A stretch of 64,000 bases of DNA from Protula sp. h YS-2021 (lineage: Eukaryota; Annelida; Polychaeta; Sabellida; Serpulidae), in NCBI GenBank assembly GCA_949752745.1, contig OX457029.1:13084039-13148038 (forward strand), read 5' to 3'. A program made the translations under genes and the position numbers. Numbering within the stretch: the first letter of the stretch is position 1; each line of letters begins with the position of its first letter. Positions 13,301-26,359 of this stretch are shown piece after piece. The notes beneath the pieces were generated by a model. The model was not told the origin of the DNA. It saw nothing but the letters and a program-made list of their open reading frames with translations, and searched no databases.

Positions 13301-13400
13301 GGGATGCAATCTGCAGAGCGTCACGGATCAGCATTTACGCTGTTCAACTGCAATTAATAAGTAATCCCTGCGTGTGATGGCTTTTAGTCGAAAGGAGCTC
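10390..13400. other. Intergenic, no gene recognised
   Basis: AT-rich DNA with short chance frames. One palindrome of note (cctgcggg ... cccgcagg) lies near 12920-12957. No domain was recognised. Confidence 0.4.
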
Positions 13401-13519
13401 AAATTGAGTTCGTTGGTTATTTTTTCGGCTCCGGTCTGTGACAGATTTTTGCCCAGGGTTGGTTAAATTCTCCCAAAGTAGATGCTTTAAGCAAGTTGAT
13501 TTTTATCTAAAAATGGCTG

Positions 13520-13802
13520 CAAATAGAGCGAGTGTGAGCTTATTTTCGATCCCTTGGGCCTAGAAGACGATAGAAAAGAGGTACTTCGGTGACCTTGACC
13601 TCTTGGATCATGGTCAAGTCCAAAAACGGTTAACCATTGTCTTGAAAACTGTTAGCGCGAATTTGAACTTTTTTGTCGTTTGTGCCTAAAAATAGTTGCA
13701 TTGTTTGGAAACAGTTATAGGTGTGTTTTTTTTTACCTGATATATTTTGTCTCTGACCTTCTGCCATTGCCATTTTGCTATGTGTAGCGAAATACGATCT
13801 AG
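13520..13802 (+). mobile_element. Helitron-like 3' end with decayed family units
   Basis: A stem-loop, ttttgctatgtgtagcgaaa (stem TTT-GCTA/TAGC-AAA), lies at 13774-13793. It is followed by 'tacgat' and CTAG at 13799-13802, then T. This is the Helitron 3' layout (hairpin, short spacer, CTRR, insertion before T). Upstream (13525-13640) are decayed copies of the internal unit found in the 25 and 45 kb elements: 'gagcttattttcgatccctt', 'cggtgaccttgacctc', 'catggtcaagtccaaaaacg'. The 5' end was not located. Confidence 0.6.
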
Positions 13803-14253
13803 TCACAAATGAACAGATGTTTTTGCAGGAAATTGCGTCAAAAGTTTCCTAGTAGATCAATGTAGCTATATCTTAAATGAACAGAAATGACAGACGTATA
13901 GAAATTCTTTGGAATTGTTAGTTTTCGTAACGGATAAGTACTATCTGTACGTTTATTTGAAATAAGTCAATATATGACGTGATATGTGGCCCAATGGGTG
14001 TTTAGGCTTAGAATGAGTTTAAAGCATATTAAAGTCACAAAAAATTGCCTTTCTACATGGTTTAATCCAATATATGACACAGTTGTTTGCTTTTGTGTTA
14101 ATTTTTACATTATCACATAATGACCTATATCAAACATTATAATAATCAAACTGTAAGGTGACCTAGTTTGATTTTAATCTCATGGTTCTCGTGACCACCA
14201 CTTAGGGCCTTCTCCAAATATAGTAAGTGGAATGGATCGTACTGTTCGGTATA

Positions 14254-14465
14254 ACAGGTGAGCGGTGGAGGGGCTATATTTGTGGACCACATTACAGTTT
14301 TCTTTTTTTACACAGACATATTCGACGTGAGAGGTGAGCCGTGGAGGGGCTATATTTTTGTGCCATGTTACAGTTTTCTTTTTCACACCGGCATGTTCGG
14401 TGTAAGGAGTGAGCCCTGGACGAGTTATATTGTTGGTCTGCGTTACGTTTTTCTTTTTCTTCCAC
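14254..14465. repeat. Three ~84 bp tandem units
   Basis: Units contain 'ggtgagccgtggaggggcta', 'tatatttttgtgcca' and 'ttacagttttctttttcaca', with a third more diverged copy. The array ends about 200 bp upstream of the transporter start. Confidence 0.8.
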
Positions 14466-14667
14466 CACTGCTTCGTCCCTGCATATGCAGTACTACTTTT
14501 TAAAGTCGCAAAGTATTCGATAGTGGATAATTACGAAATGTATATTGAATAAACAAATACATAAGGTGTTGCATTACCTTGCAATACTTAATAGTGGAAT
14601 GCATTGTTAAATATTATGATAAAAATAATATTAATACAAAAGTTTCATTAATTACGTTTTTGCAAAA

Positions 14668-16939
14668 ATGGCATTTGATAATATTTTTGATCATATTGGT
14701 GGGATGGGAGCCTACCAGATATCTTTGTTTGCTGTTCTAAGCCTCCCATCCTTTTATGGTGGTCTTCAAAGTATGGCGATGATATTCATAGGTCCATATC
14801 AAAATCACTGGTGTAAAATTGACTCACTACTTTCACTGCCGTATGAGCAACAGAAGCGCGTGGGAATACCATACAACGATGAAGACGAAGACTATGAACA
14901 TTGCACTTGTTATGATGTCGAGTACGGCAACTATACAACAGAAGAATTATGTGCATGGAATACAACTTGCAACTATGGTGACACAAGATCATGTGACGCA
15001 TGGGTTTACGACCAAACGGAATACGCCAAGACTGCCGTCAGTGAATACAACCTCGTCTGTAATCGCGCAATTCTCGTACCGTTGGTATACAGTTTTCAAG
15101 TTTTATCTGCTTTCATTGCTGTTATTGTTGCTGGCACGTTTTCAGATTATTTTGGACGTAAGAAGGTAATGATTACTGGCATCTGTTGCCAACTTTTATT
15201 TGGTATAATGGCTGCTGTTTCGCCTAATTATGGCACGTTTCTTTTTTCGCGCACATTCCTAGCCTTTATGTTGACACTGAGTTCAGGATACGTTATTACG
15301 ACAGAAATTGTAGGACCTCAGTACCGTGTTGTCGTAGGAACTGTGTACTGGATGTTCTGGTCAGTAGGCTTTATGGTTTTACCATGTATCGCAGTGTACG
15401 TAACGGACTTTCGCTACCTACAGTTGATACTTGCATTACTGACAGTACCAGGACTGAGTTATATTTGGTTAGCACCCGAGTCACCACGCTGGTTAGCTGT
15501 GAACAACCGCATTGATGAGGCAGAAGAAATCCTACAATTCATAGCTGAAGTAAATACAAAAGAATATCCTGAAAAAGCTGCTGTTATCATATCAGAAGAA
15601 GAAAATAAAGAAGAAGATATTCAAGATAGCATCGTAAAGGCTCATGGAAAGTATTCCGTGTTTGTGAAAAATCCAACAATCAGGAAAACGTTTTTGTTAA
15701 TAGTACCAGCTTATATTGCATCCGGCGTCGTGTATTATGGATTATCCTTCAACATAGGAGCTCTTGGTGGAAACATTTACATCAATACATTTCTGTCTGG
15801 ACTGGTAGAGATTCCAGCGAACCTGTTAGCATTATTGTCAATGTATGTTATTGGCAGGCGCAAAACACAATTCTTGTCGCTAACCCTTGCTGGATTATTC
15901 TGTCTTTTCTGCATACCTTTCCTCTCCAGTAACTCAACTGCCGTTACGAGTCTGTCAATGACTGGGAAGGCATTCATTACAATTTCATTTACCACTGTTT
16001 ATCTTTACACCACGGAATTATTTCCGACAGTGATCCGTGGTATAGCGTTCGGATTGACAGAAGTAGCTGCGAGCTTTGGAGGAATGCTGGCGCCGTTCAT
16101 GGGAATACCTTTGATGTCCGTGTGGGAGCCTCTTCCCTTGCTTATCTTTGGTCTTCTTGGTGTGCTTTCAGGTGAATCCTATAAGACGTGTTCTCGAAGA
16201 GAACAGTTATCGCTATGGCGATATTAAAACAAATTGGCAGTAACCAGTTACCCACTAGTTTTTTACTTCAAATCTTAAAAATTTTATTCCTAAGAATACA
16301 AAGATACAATTACTGGTTAAGACCTGATAATTCAATTGCACAAGTCAGAAAGTAAATATTATTGTAACATGTGTAATAGTTTCAAATGTTGCCTGTTGAT
16401 GTTGATCATGTGTCAGTTAATTCATCAATTCATATAGCAAAGATAAAAAGAATGAATTGCAGGACACACAAACGTTTTTAGTATAATAAAGTGTCGATAT
16501 CCTAATAATTTTAGTGCCATTTGATTCAAGTATTGCTTATTCTTAGGACACAACCATTTCTCTTAAAGACCTTTGGCCATATGGTCAGATGTAACAAAGT
16601 AACAACGCATCCAAATAACACATTCACCAATTAATACTCATTAGAATACTCCTTCTGTTTACCAAACCGTGTGTATCAAAGATCACTTATAAATGGGTAG
16701 ACAAAATGTACTGCTCATATCTATGTTATATAAAGCAATGTGTTTACAAACACCATGATGGTCCATTTATTACATTTAACTATGTTACAGGTCCTCTGAT
16801 GTTGGTACTTCCAGAAACTAATGATCAAAATTTGCCGGATACAATCGAACAGGCGGAGGCCATGTGGAGGAAGACAGGGAATAGCAGCGTAGAGCCCATT
16901 GCCATTGGCAGTCTGTCTAATCACTTGAACACATTTTAA
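14668..16939 (+). CDS. SLC22-like organic ion transporter (two exons)
   Basis: Twelve-helix plasma-membrane transporter of the major facilitator superfamily. Exon 1 is 14668-16171 (donor TCAG|gtgaat, phase 1). Exon 2 is 16791-16939 (acceptor ctatgttacag|GT). The joined product is about 550 residues, normal for SLC22. The ATG at 14668 gives the family opening MAFDNIFDHIGGMGAYQ. The large Cys-rich extracellular loop spans ~43-132 and ends in CDAWVYDQTEYAKTAVSEYN, matching the family's CxxWxYDxS...TxxxExxLVC. The MFS loop AGTFSDYFGRKK is at ~155-166, APESPRWL at ~269-276, and PETN...LPDTIEQAE in exon 2 is the C-terminal signature. Reading straight past the donor adds a short non-homologous tail, so the intron is preferred. 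Substrate (cation, anion or carnitine-like) cannot be told from sequence. Confidence 0.93.
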
Positions 16940-18290
16940 GACAATGGTATTGGTGTAACCTGTCTAATGAACTTGTCGATTTAGGTACTTTTAAATTGAT
17001 AGAGGACAATCCATCAAATTCGTTCTACTTGTAACTTGCAACTTGTAATTGCAAACAAAATAATATGATTAAAAGTTTAAAATGTGTATATTTCTGGCCA
17101 AGAAGCCACAACACATCAGAAAGCGTATTCAGACACTTTCTAGCTTTCGAGTAAGAAGATTTTTTTTTTTTTATTTAAAATATTTTTGCTCATATCTTTT
17201 TCGTTTCAGGTCTGAGCAATGTTTGTACCCTAATAGTTGCTGTATTCTCAAAAGTTTACTGTGCATTTAACTAATTCCGTTAACTGATCCGTTGGCAACC
17301 AGAACCCCTGGAAGTAAATGATTAAATATAACCTATTAAAAAACAAAAAGCTACCTAAAAGTTTATGCGTGGTACAGCTGGTTTCACTTCTAGCAGAGAA
17401 GTTAACTGCGCAGTGCGCTTTTGTAAATACAGAAGCAGTTGATGAAATCTATGTTAATTATTATTTCTGGAGAGAAAGTGTCTTTCTTTTGCAGTGAGTG
17501 ATTGAGAGAAGCCGTACTGTTATCTTAAAATACCTTTTAGGGCTAAAAACCCAGCTTCAGGGTTAGCTGATCTGCTACACACTTCAACAAGATTTTGATT
17601 TATTGTTCAAGACTGCATCTCGATAATTTTTTCTAGAAAAATGGCACTTACAAATTTTAGTGGACTATATGGACGAATAGAGCTGTGGTCTTCGTTGTTA
17701 AAAAGTCTTATACATCTTGAATATTCTCTACTGTATGGAACAAAAATGGGTTCCATTATACGACAGTTTGTACGTGAATATTTTAAAATGTAAAATGCTC
17801 TGTTTTTTAGGCGTATGCTTAACATTTTTATGCTTTTTATGCTAAGAACTATTGATAATTGTTAAAAAATGCCTCTTGTTGGCAGATAATAAAAATCACA
17901 ATCGTTGTATTTCAATGACATTTAAAGCTAAGCCAATAAAAGACTTCTTAATTTAGAAAGAACTTGTTAATTAGCATAAATAGTCTTCCGTTCAGTGAAA
18001 AATTGTGTGAAGAATTTGTCACGAAGCAATATTTTATGAGGAAGTTTTATGACTTGATCAATATTATGTCAATAATGTTTAAGTATATTCCCTAGTGGTT
18101 CTCAACTCCACAAATAATATTATACTGTCTTGCTATTAATATTTTTCTTATAGTTTGTGCCTTTCCATTTCGTTTCTAGGATTAACAGCTCATTTGCCAG
18201 CAAATAAATGAAAGCTTGGTCATTGCTGTTATTACCCTTAAGCGTGAGCGCTATATCGTGACAAAAATTGTGTATTTAGTATTTGATACG
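16940..18290. other. 3' flank and intergenic DNA
   Basis: AT-rich sequence after the transporter stop. No canonical AATAAA was noticed close to the stop. Minus-strand frames near 17607-17825 lie downstream of the decayed Gal3ST copy but show no family motif. Confidence 0.4.
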
Positions 18291-18293
18291 TTT

Positions 18294-19223
18294 TTAAATA
18301 TTCAATTCATCTTTAAAGCTGTTACCAGCTGTTTTCATTCGTCTCTCATGTTCTTTCAAGAAGAACTCGCAAAACTCGTAATTCACAGAAGCCCATCGCC
18401 TGTGATTGTGAAAAAGTGAATTTCCAACATTAGGCTTTCGAAAGCCGTGCGTTGTGTTATAACTAGAGTGATTTTCCAAATATATAATGTTGTAGAAGTC
18501 AAGATCAAGAGTATGTTTGAGAAGTATCAGGTTTTCATCAAATCGTTCGGCCATTACCATCACAGAAAATCTGTTGTTCAAATATTGGATATAATATTGA
18601 AAATAACACTGGAATAAATTTTGTTCAGATCTAAACCGTACTCAAATGCCTGTATGATTTTCGTACAAGAAGCGCTGACATTTATAATTTCAGATGTTCC
18701 CACACGAAGGAATTGTTTATCATAGGCTTCAGGATCTCTTAGAAATTCATTCACTGGATTTGAAAACGCTTGGAAATGAAATTGATGAACGAGGTTAAAG
18801 TATCCAAAACTTGAAACAAGATGAAAAAATAGATGGCGCATTGACCCAATAAATACTTATTACTTGGAATAACGCTCAGGATCTGTTCTTTATAAAACAC
18901 AGCTTAAACTCATATCGAAATTTTATGTTTCTAGAGGGTAATTTATACTGCCCATGCTTTTGTTTAAACTGTCAGGGTGTTTGTTGACATACTTAATGAT
19001 ATTCCTGTCTGGGAATGAGAGCAACACTTCACTAAATGTTGTAACAGTTAAATGCATACATTACAAATATACTTCTTAATCTTACACTTCCGGTATTATC
19101 AACCTTGTTGAAAAATATATGACGCGTGTTTGAACATCTATTTCGTTTGCCGTCATCAAGCTGCTGTATATTAATTAAGTGATATTCAGACAGACCTCTT
19201 CTTAAAAGTATTTTCAAGGTCAT
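18294..19223 (-). pseudogene. Decayed galactose-3-O-sulfotransferase-like gene
   Basis: Fragments of a Gal3ST-type (PF06990-like) sulfotransferase occur in family order but in different frames. RHIFFNKVDNTGS (19032-19223) sits where the PAPS-binding LKTHKTGSST loop belongs, with key residues lost. SMRHLFFHLVSSFGYFN (about 18780-18850) matches the 3'-phosphate-site region. NPVNEFLRDPEAYD follows. MAERFDENLILLKHTLDLDF (18294-18600) matches the family's (T)EYFDESLVLLK block, and HRRWASVNYEFCEFF the C-terminal block. At least two frame changes are needed (near 18590 and 19050), and stops lie between 18860 and 18920. The conserved order makes the family call likely. Short introns could explain part of the frame changes, but the eroded PAPS loop favours a pseudogene. 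Confidence 0.6.
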
Positions 19224-19224
19224 T

Positions 19225-20490
19225 ATCTAGCTTCCTGAAAACCAAAAAAAGTAATTACAAATAAAAGTACAATGACGATTTACCTGAGACGTGTAAATCA
19301 GCTTGAACTATACTCGTTATCCTTTTGATTGCAAATCATTGTTTGTCATAATATGTTTTATAAACTAACATCACAATAATGGTGTTATTTCATTCTATGA
19401 ATTTATCCTGCATATTTTAAATATTAATAAACAAATTTGCACAAAAATAAAGCATTCCATTTTTGAACATGATAAGAAACAACTGTTCATTGTCCTCAAA
19501 TGCCAGTGCAAGTTAGCAAATGTCTAATATGTGATGTTTGTAATGTTAATAACCATCATTTTTGCTATCATGTCCTCATTACCAATTAATATCAGTTTCA
19601 TAGTTTTACCATGTCGTTTAACTTGAGAAATGTTTACAAGTAAAGTACAATACATGTGTGTTCATTTTTATTTATTTAATACAACACATCGTCCAATGAG
19701 TATACTGGGTTTATAGTATTATATTTCCGATATACGTGTGTAATCATGTGACATAAGCTATAATACAGAGACACCTACTCTAGCCTGGGATAGGACGTGT
19801 ATAAGTTAACCCATGCGATAAATTACATAACACCGTGCTCAGCTAGATATATATATGTATATACATATATATACTTAGTTATTTTAACCAAATGAGCTCA
19901 CCAAATGTTCACGTGCACGCATGTATTTCACAGATAGAACAAACCTGATATTCGTGAGGTGCCAAAGCTTTGGTATTGACTTTGAATTCCCAGTATATGA
20001 ATACCTTGGTTTTGTATTTCGTGGAAAATCACACCTGTAACATCGAGACACAGTAAAGATATTGTATTGGGCTTCGTATTATTTGCCGAAATTTACACAA
20101 GTTTCGCATTCGTTTCTCTTATTATTCAGTATATGTATAGTATATTATTCAGTATAGGTGAGTTTAACATGTTGATTTAAACACAGTTAAGTGTTTTTCA
20201 TACAATGCTTCTAGCAGGCATCGTAAAACGTCCCAGTGCACGACTAGCACGTGTAAAACATTATGAGGCAGAAAACATATGTATTACATTCTAACATGAC
20301 TAACTCAACTAACACAGCAACAGTGCAGGACTTAACCCAGGTAAGCATTCATCACTCCAGTTACTTACCTTCAATGTATCACATAGACTGCGATACCTTC
20401 CTTTGTAGAAATTTATGAATAATCGCAGGAAAATCTTGCTGCAGTCACCAAAATGTGAATTTTTCTATCCCCAAGATCCATAAATTTTGC
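19225..20490. other. Intergenic, no gene recognised
   Basis: AT-rich DNA. A perfect short palindrome of alternating ATAT/GTATAC lies near 19849-19872. No gene recognised. Confidence 0.4.
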
Positions 20491-20492
20491 TC

Positions 20493-20680
<188 letters not shown>

Positions 20681-20689
20681 ACAAAATAT

Positions 20690-22415
20690 ATACCTAATAA
20701 CAAAACATATGTCAATTAACAAAATATATATCAATTAATAAAATATGTGTTAAATGACTAAATATACACCCGTGTCTCTTTAGAATGCGTAGAGAACTTT
20801 ATTCCATAATAAACTAAGCAAAAACAGTTTTAAAACCTATAATCGGCTATGGCGAAGTTAGCACGCTTCGTTCCGACAAGCGGCCAGTAAAATATATTAA
20901 TATTTAACGTTGCAGACCACTAGAGAGTTGTGAAATGATCTGAGTGCTAATGACGCACATTTTTCTTCCACTCCGAGCCCCAAAGTGTGCTTAATAGCAC
21001 ATAATGCACTGAGACAGTTGACTCACAGTTTGCCAAATAGGTACAAGTTGTTTCTTCGTAAGCATAAAGATGGATAGGTGTATTACGAGGTTTTCCATTT
21101 TAAAGAAATCATCTTTTTTTAAACATTCTGGTGATTTTAAAGCGATGACTTTAAATCTCAATGGGCGATAATTTGTACTCCAGGTAATGATTTCATGTTT
21201 GAGAATGATTCCTAAAAGCTAGAATTATGTAAATCCCATCATAAAGAATACGTTTTTCTTACAAAGCTATTATATTTATTATAAAGTTATTATATAATTA
21301 CTGTAGCTGTCATAGGTTACTGTAGAAGAAGCTTTCGCGAAAAGAAAATTTCGCGAATCGCCGGCTTGGGACACTTTTGCGAGAATTTATTTTCGCGAAT
21401 GGCCTGATCACGTGAATATTAATTTCTCTTATAAGTTTGAAAAAGCCAGTTTTTTAAACATTCAAATAAAACTAAAGCGCACCATAAATTGTAAACGGTA
21501 ACAAGTGTACATATAATAAGTAAACCAATGACTTTGCAAATAGGGCAGTGTTGTTTTGAGCACACTGCCCTATTTGCAAAACCCAATGTTTGCATAAAAC
21601 AATGCACAAGTACCACAAGGCTTATCTATTCACTACGTGCATCCTTGTCGCCAAATCAAATTAAAATGCAATAGGTGTCTTGAGTAGCAAATGCTACTGG
21701 TTAGACATGCACAAATAAAGGATTAAATTCATGTGATCTACCTACCCACCACCCCCTCCCCCAATTACCCAATTTTTTGACTAAATTTTATGGATAGACC
21801 GTGCCTCTCGTAAAAAGTGAAAAAAAAATCCTCCAGAAAATTTTTCTTCTACAGCATTATATAATTATTATATAATAATTTTAGTTATCATATGTTGCAT
21901 AGCGTTGTCTACATTATTAATTTAGTGAACTATAATAAAAGGTTTTAAATATAACCACACATGCATTGATAAACTGAACTTTCAACTTTAATCACATTCA
22001 AGCAACTTCGCTTATTACAGCTTCTTTTCTCCATCATTTAAATAATGCCCCCGAAAATAAACTCCAGGGATCCAAACGCCACTACTTTGTCCTGTTTGCA
22101 TATCTCGGGAGAGAACTTCGTAATTATAAGGCTCACTGTGTTGTTACCATTTACCGCTAGGGAAACTTCATAACCTAAACTGAATTACTGAACAATTAAT
22201 TTTACTGTGAGGAAGAAGACTTTGCTTTTGAGACAGGAGCAGTTTTATGAAATAATATTATATAAAACATAACGTAATATAATTTAGTTTTAAGTAAAAT
22301 TTAGATCCAAATAAAGAATTCTTAAGTTAAAGACCTGTCAAATGTGTACTAGTTTAGGCCAAACTGAGGCGCACTGACATACATGTTTTCTCTAAATTAT
22401 CAAAGCCCGACTACA
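20690..22415. other. Intergenic; TTCGCGAA-rich repeat near 21340
   Basis: Mostly AT-rich. At 21335-21412 the motif ttcgcgaa recurs ('tttcgcgaaaaga', 'tttcgcgaatcg', 'tttcgcgaatgg'), as in a small dispersed repeat. No gene recognised. Confidence 0.45.
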
Positions 22416-22419
22416 ATAC

Positions 22420-22830
22420 AGCAAGGGCAGTGTAAAACAAGGGCAGGATCACAAGTACTTGTGTAACTGGCTGAGACTAATTATAGACGCTCTGATAAAA
22501 TGTGGAGTTATAAAAACTCTGTCACAGCTGGAGTGTAGAGCAAGGGCAGAAATGCCAGGTATTTGGGTAATTAGAAAAGGCTCGTTATAGGTGCAATGCT
22601 ACAATGTAAAAAAAGCTCTACCACAGTAGTGTAGAACAAGGGGTAACTAAATCCATGGCCAAATAGGGTTATAAAAGCTCTGCCACAGCTGTCCTGAAGA
22701 TCGTGTTTTAAAATATAGAGTTATAAGTGTTTTGCCACAGGTGTAACTTAGAACAGGGGCAGGAGTGTGAAGTGCAGTGTCTCATGGGTAACTAGCTTAG
22801 ACTAATTAAAGAGCTGTACATAAATGGCAA
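22420..22830. repeat. Degenerate ~115 bp tandem units
   Basis: Recurring blocks 'agagcaagggcag', 'gggttataaaagctctgcca', 'ctgccacagctg' and 'gggtaactagct' give four loosely spaced copies. Confidence 0.55.
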
Positions 22831-22834
22831 GGTT

Positions 22835-25335
22835 TAAACCTTGCATATTATCATTTTATTTCCTTTCATTACATAATGGGGCAGGATTCTTGTATTGTAT
22901 AGCTAGTACAGAAGGTGTAGCGTATAACCAGTGCAGGACACCTGCAGAGAGCATCAGTCCAAAACATGTATACGTTGTGGACACGTGCAATAGGTACCAG
23001 TACAGAACAAGTGAATGTAAATGGCACGTGCAGTGATTACGTAAAATAAGTTGAGAGAAACATTGGTAGTATCTTTACCTAACATTTTGCCACAGAATCT
23101 TTTCCCTGAACTTCTTCTAGTTTGTTCTTGTATCAACAGCTCGTAACTCCAACAAATAATTGACTATCGCAATTACTATTCAGTGGTAGTATCACAAAAC
23201 TGACGCCGTCTTTTTATATGTGTCTGTTGTGTACTTCTGTTCCAGAAATAAATGAGGAAACGCACGTTTCAGAGAAGATCATTGTTGTTCTTGTGATGTA
23301 AGGAATAAAGACTAGTCGTTTGCTGAAGGCATTTTGTGTTAACTGTGATAGCCTGCGCGTTAGGAAAAATATATGACCTTGAGAAATTATAACCATCCTT
23401 AGAAGAATCAAACTTATATCCAATATTTCAGATTATGTCATCACTATAACTGTTCTATTCAAAGATTGGATAAAAATTTGAACGTAACGGGTAACACTCA
23501 ATTGTTGTACATGTCAAATTCGTAATTCATACTCTGCATGTTTCTTCTATGCAAATAAACGTTCCTACTCCGATGACTGAAGTGTCAAAGTGTACCTGTT
23601 TTCTTTTAAAATCATGCGAAGGAATAGAAAAAAAATTCTTAGACGTGATACCAGGAAGTCTGCTGCCACATTGAATCATGATCCTGTGCAGAAAGAAAAA
23701 AAACTACGAAGGAATATGCCTGCATTAATTCAGCCATACGATCTTCGTCGCTGCCTCCTGTCTTTTCTTTTTATGTGCCAAAAGCTACAGGAAATAGTCA
23801 TTCTCATGCTGGCAACAACAATTGGAATAGGCGTGAGAGTCACTTCATAAACTCGGAATCACTTACATCATTTCAGTCAAAACTTTAGACATCCTTGTTT
23901 AAAGTTGAAAACTGTAGTGGCTAGAGGTGTCCAAAAAGGCTGGTTACATGGGCTTACCTTATGGAGTAAATGAGACACAGAACTAAATAGAAACTAAAAT
24001 CAAATAATTCATGCGTCTCATTAGAAACTAAATAATTTTTATTTTAAAACATGATGTAATTCGTAGTTAAATAGTTCTATGAGTAGTATTCTGCAATATT
24101 CAATGAAAAGATCACAGATTGATAAAAAAGATTACAGATTGAGCAAGTTTTATACCTGCTGCGCCTTAACTTAATGGCACGCCGTTATGTTTGCTTACTT
24201 AAAGCAAAGTATATTGATATCTCTGAAAAACGTTTTGCATTAGATCCATGCATATTGGCATGTAAATTGGGTCACTGATATTTTAGACAGGAGTTTTATG
24301 CGTGTTTCTGTACGTTTTTTTTTTATTTTGCACGTTATATTTTCTGTATAATTGCACGGTTGTTTCATCTAAAAATATGAGTTTAATGCGTGAAAAGACT
24401 TAACTTCTTAATGCTATTGCATTATTTACATGCACAAGGCATCAATTTTCTTATAGTGTTGCCTATTAACAGTGTCTGGGGACTCTTATAAGCATTTATT
24501 TTTTCTATTTGAACAAAGCAAAATAGAGTCGCTTAGAGTGGCGGAGAGGCATTTGCCCTCGCAAAACGTGTAGCTACAATTACGTTCTTTTCAATGACAA
24601 CCAGCCTGTCACATTTCCCAAAAGGGAATTGCAAACTGAGTTGAGTGCTAATTATCAATATTTTTATCACGACAATGGATACAAAATCAGTCCTAAAGCT
24701 TGCCGAGAGCATAGCGTTCTTATCTGTTTGTCCATAAGCCAGTTAGCGTTTCTCATGCTCAAACACATTTTCTGCCTTCCCAGTAAATCTTGTTTACTTT
24801 ACAATTGTGCGCACCAAACTGGACTATCGATTTCATTTTTTTTCACAGTATTTAGATACGGTCGGCTCCTTCGGTTTTTATTTGCGATTTTAGTGAATCG
24901 ACCAGTGTATGGGTCACAAGGTTATCTTTTACTAGCCTCATACCGTATATCATCATTTACGGACCTTCTTGGTCTATTCTGGCCTTTTCGCTTGAACTTA
25001 AGTAGTCCGAACTATTTAGCTGCCTTAACCATATTACAATGACAGAATAGCATTTACGTTTTTGCTCATAAATTAAACCCTTAATGTGCCTTAATGACGA
25101 CAGAAAAAACACTTCCGATAATCCTACTAATTTACGTCTTTTCTTCCATTACTGTTTGAGACATGTTTTGACAAGTAAAGACCAATTACCTTCCCAATTT
25201 AATGTAATTCTACAGCCAAAGCAATACACTTCACAAAGGAAGAAAACTGCCAAGTATCTTTCCCTTCCGAGGATGTGGGGTACTCATGTACCAACTGTTT
25301 TTCCTGAGCGTCCGGGACTTTTTGAAGATCTCTTA
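22835..25335. other. Intergenic, no gene recognised
   Basis: Several medium-length frames (for example 23590-23850 and 24629-25042 on +) show no recognisable domain and no splice or start context. The longest begins at TTG. Considered non-coding. Confidence 0.4.
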
Positions 25336-25339
25336 AGGA

Positions 25340-25440
25340 GATGACGGTTAGTTCAGTTGACCTGGTAATTCCATGGTCCCGGGTTTGATTCCTGCTTAGG
25401 GTGGTAAACGGGGCATTACCTATCATGCAATTTAAAATTA
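25340..25440 (+). mobile_element. tRNA-derived SINE-like sequence
   Basis: An RNA polymerase III A-box-like TTAGTTCAGTTG is at 25348-25359 and a B-box-like GGTTTGATTCC at 25382-25392. The spacing of about 22 bp is usable for a tRNA-type promoter. No intact cloverleaf or acceptor stem is evident, so a tRNA-headed SINE is likelier than a tRNA gene. It directly abuts the Helitron-like terminus at 25442. Confidence 0.45.
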
Positions 25441-25441
25441 A

Positions 25442-26355
25442 CTAGACCGTTTTCGCTACCGAGTAGCGAAAATTACACTTGGCCGTCACAAAAAAATACT
25501 ATTCTGAACTTTAAATATCGTCTTTTAGGCCCAAAGGGTCGAAAATATGCTCAAAATCGTTCCAGCTCTAACAATTTTCGAGATAATACCTCATTTCGGG
25601 TTTTTGACTTGACCATGGCCGAGGAGGTCAAGGTCACCGAAGTACTTCTTGCATCCTTTTATGCCCTTTTATGCCCAACCGGTCGAAAGTAATCTCAAAA
25701 TCGCTCTGTCTCTAACCGTTTTCGAGATGATGGTCAGCTTCCTTTTTTTTACTTTGGTCATGGCCGAGGAGGTTCAGATCACAAAGGTACCTCTTACGTT
25801 AAGGCCCAAAGGGTCGAAGATAAGTTCAAAATTGCTCTATCTCTAAGCGTTTTCGAGATAATGGCCCACTTCCGGTTTTTGACATTGATCATGGCCGAGG
25901 ATATCAATCGTTCTCTAACGTCATGGTTATAAAAATGCTAATCACCCTCTATCAGTGAGCCAAATTTCATCACACTTTAGCAATTGGGAAAAGTTCAAAC
26001 GCTGCAGCCAACTTGAACTTTCACTGATGCTGTGATGGCTTTCATTGAGGGGTGGGCGATACACCGAGGCTGATATCATGCCAGTTTAAACTACTGCTCG
26101 CAGCTTCTTGCCGCCTGTTTCGCAAATCTGTTTTGTCGTTTTTTAATTGAAACATTAAGCAAATTTAACGAAAATACAGGAGAATCAACTAGACATACTT
26201 AAGTGTATCATACTCAATTTTCATCTGTCTATTCCTAACAGCCTCTGACTAGTTCCACGGACAAACTCAAAAAAAATGGGAAAAACATGCCACAACTTCG
26301 ACTAAAATTTTCGTGTAAATTCAATACACTAGGGGATTTTGGCAAATCCCCAAGT
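25442..26355 (-). mobile_element. Helitron-like element, reverse orientation
   Basis: Read on the minus strand, the 3' end is a hairpin ttttcgctactcggtagcga (25449-25473), a short spacer, and CTAG at 25442-25445 followed by T. Inside are two to three ~140 bp units with 'cgttttcgagataatggc', 'aggcccaaagggtcgaa' and 'catggccgaggaggt'. The 5' part (about 25915-26355) aligns in order with 44672-45120: 'gctgatatcatgccagttta', 'cagcttcttgccgcctgttt', 'caatacactaggggattttg'. Near 26335-26352 a palindrome ggggatttTGGcaaatcccc marks the putative 5' end. No Rep/helicase gene is present, so it is non-autonomous. Confidence 0.7.
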
Positions 26356-26359
26356 GTAA

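Noticed and set aside
24629..25042. 137-residue plus-strand open frame
   Set aside because: Begins at TTG, no recognisable motif, composition like the surrounding AT-rich DNA.
25340..25412. Candidate tRNA gene
   Set aside because: A and B boxes are recognisable but no acceptor stem or full cloverleaf could be drawn; kept only as SINE-like.
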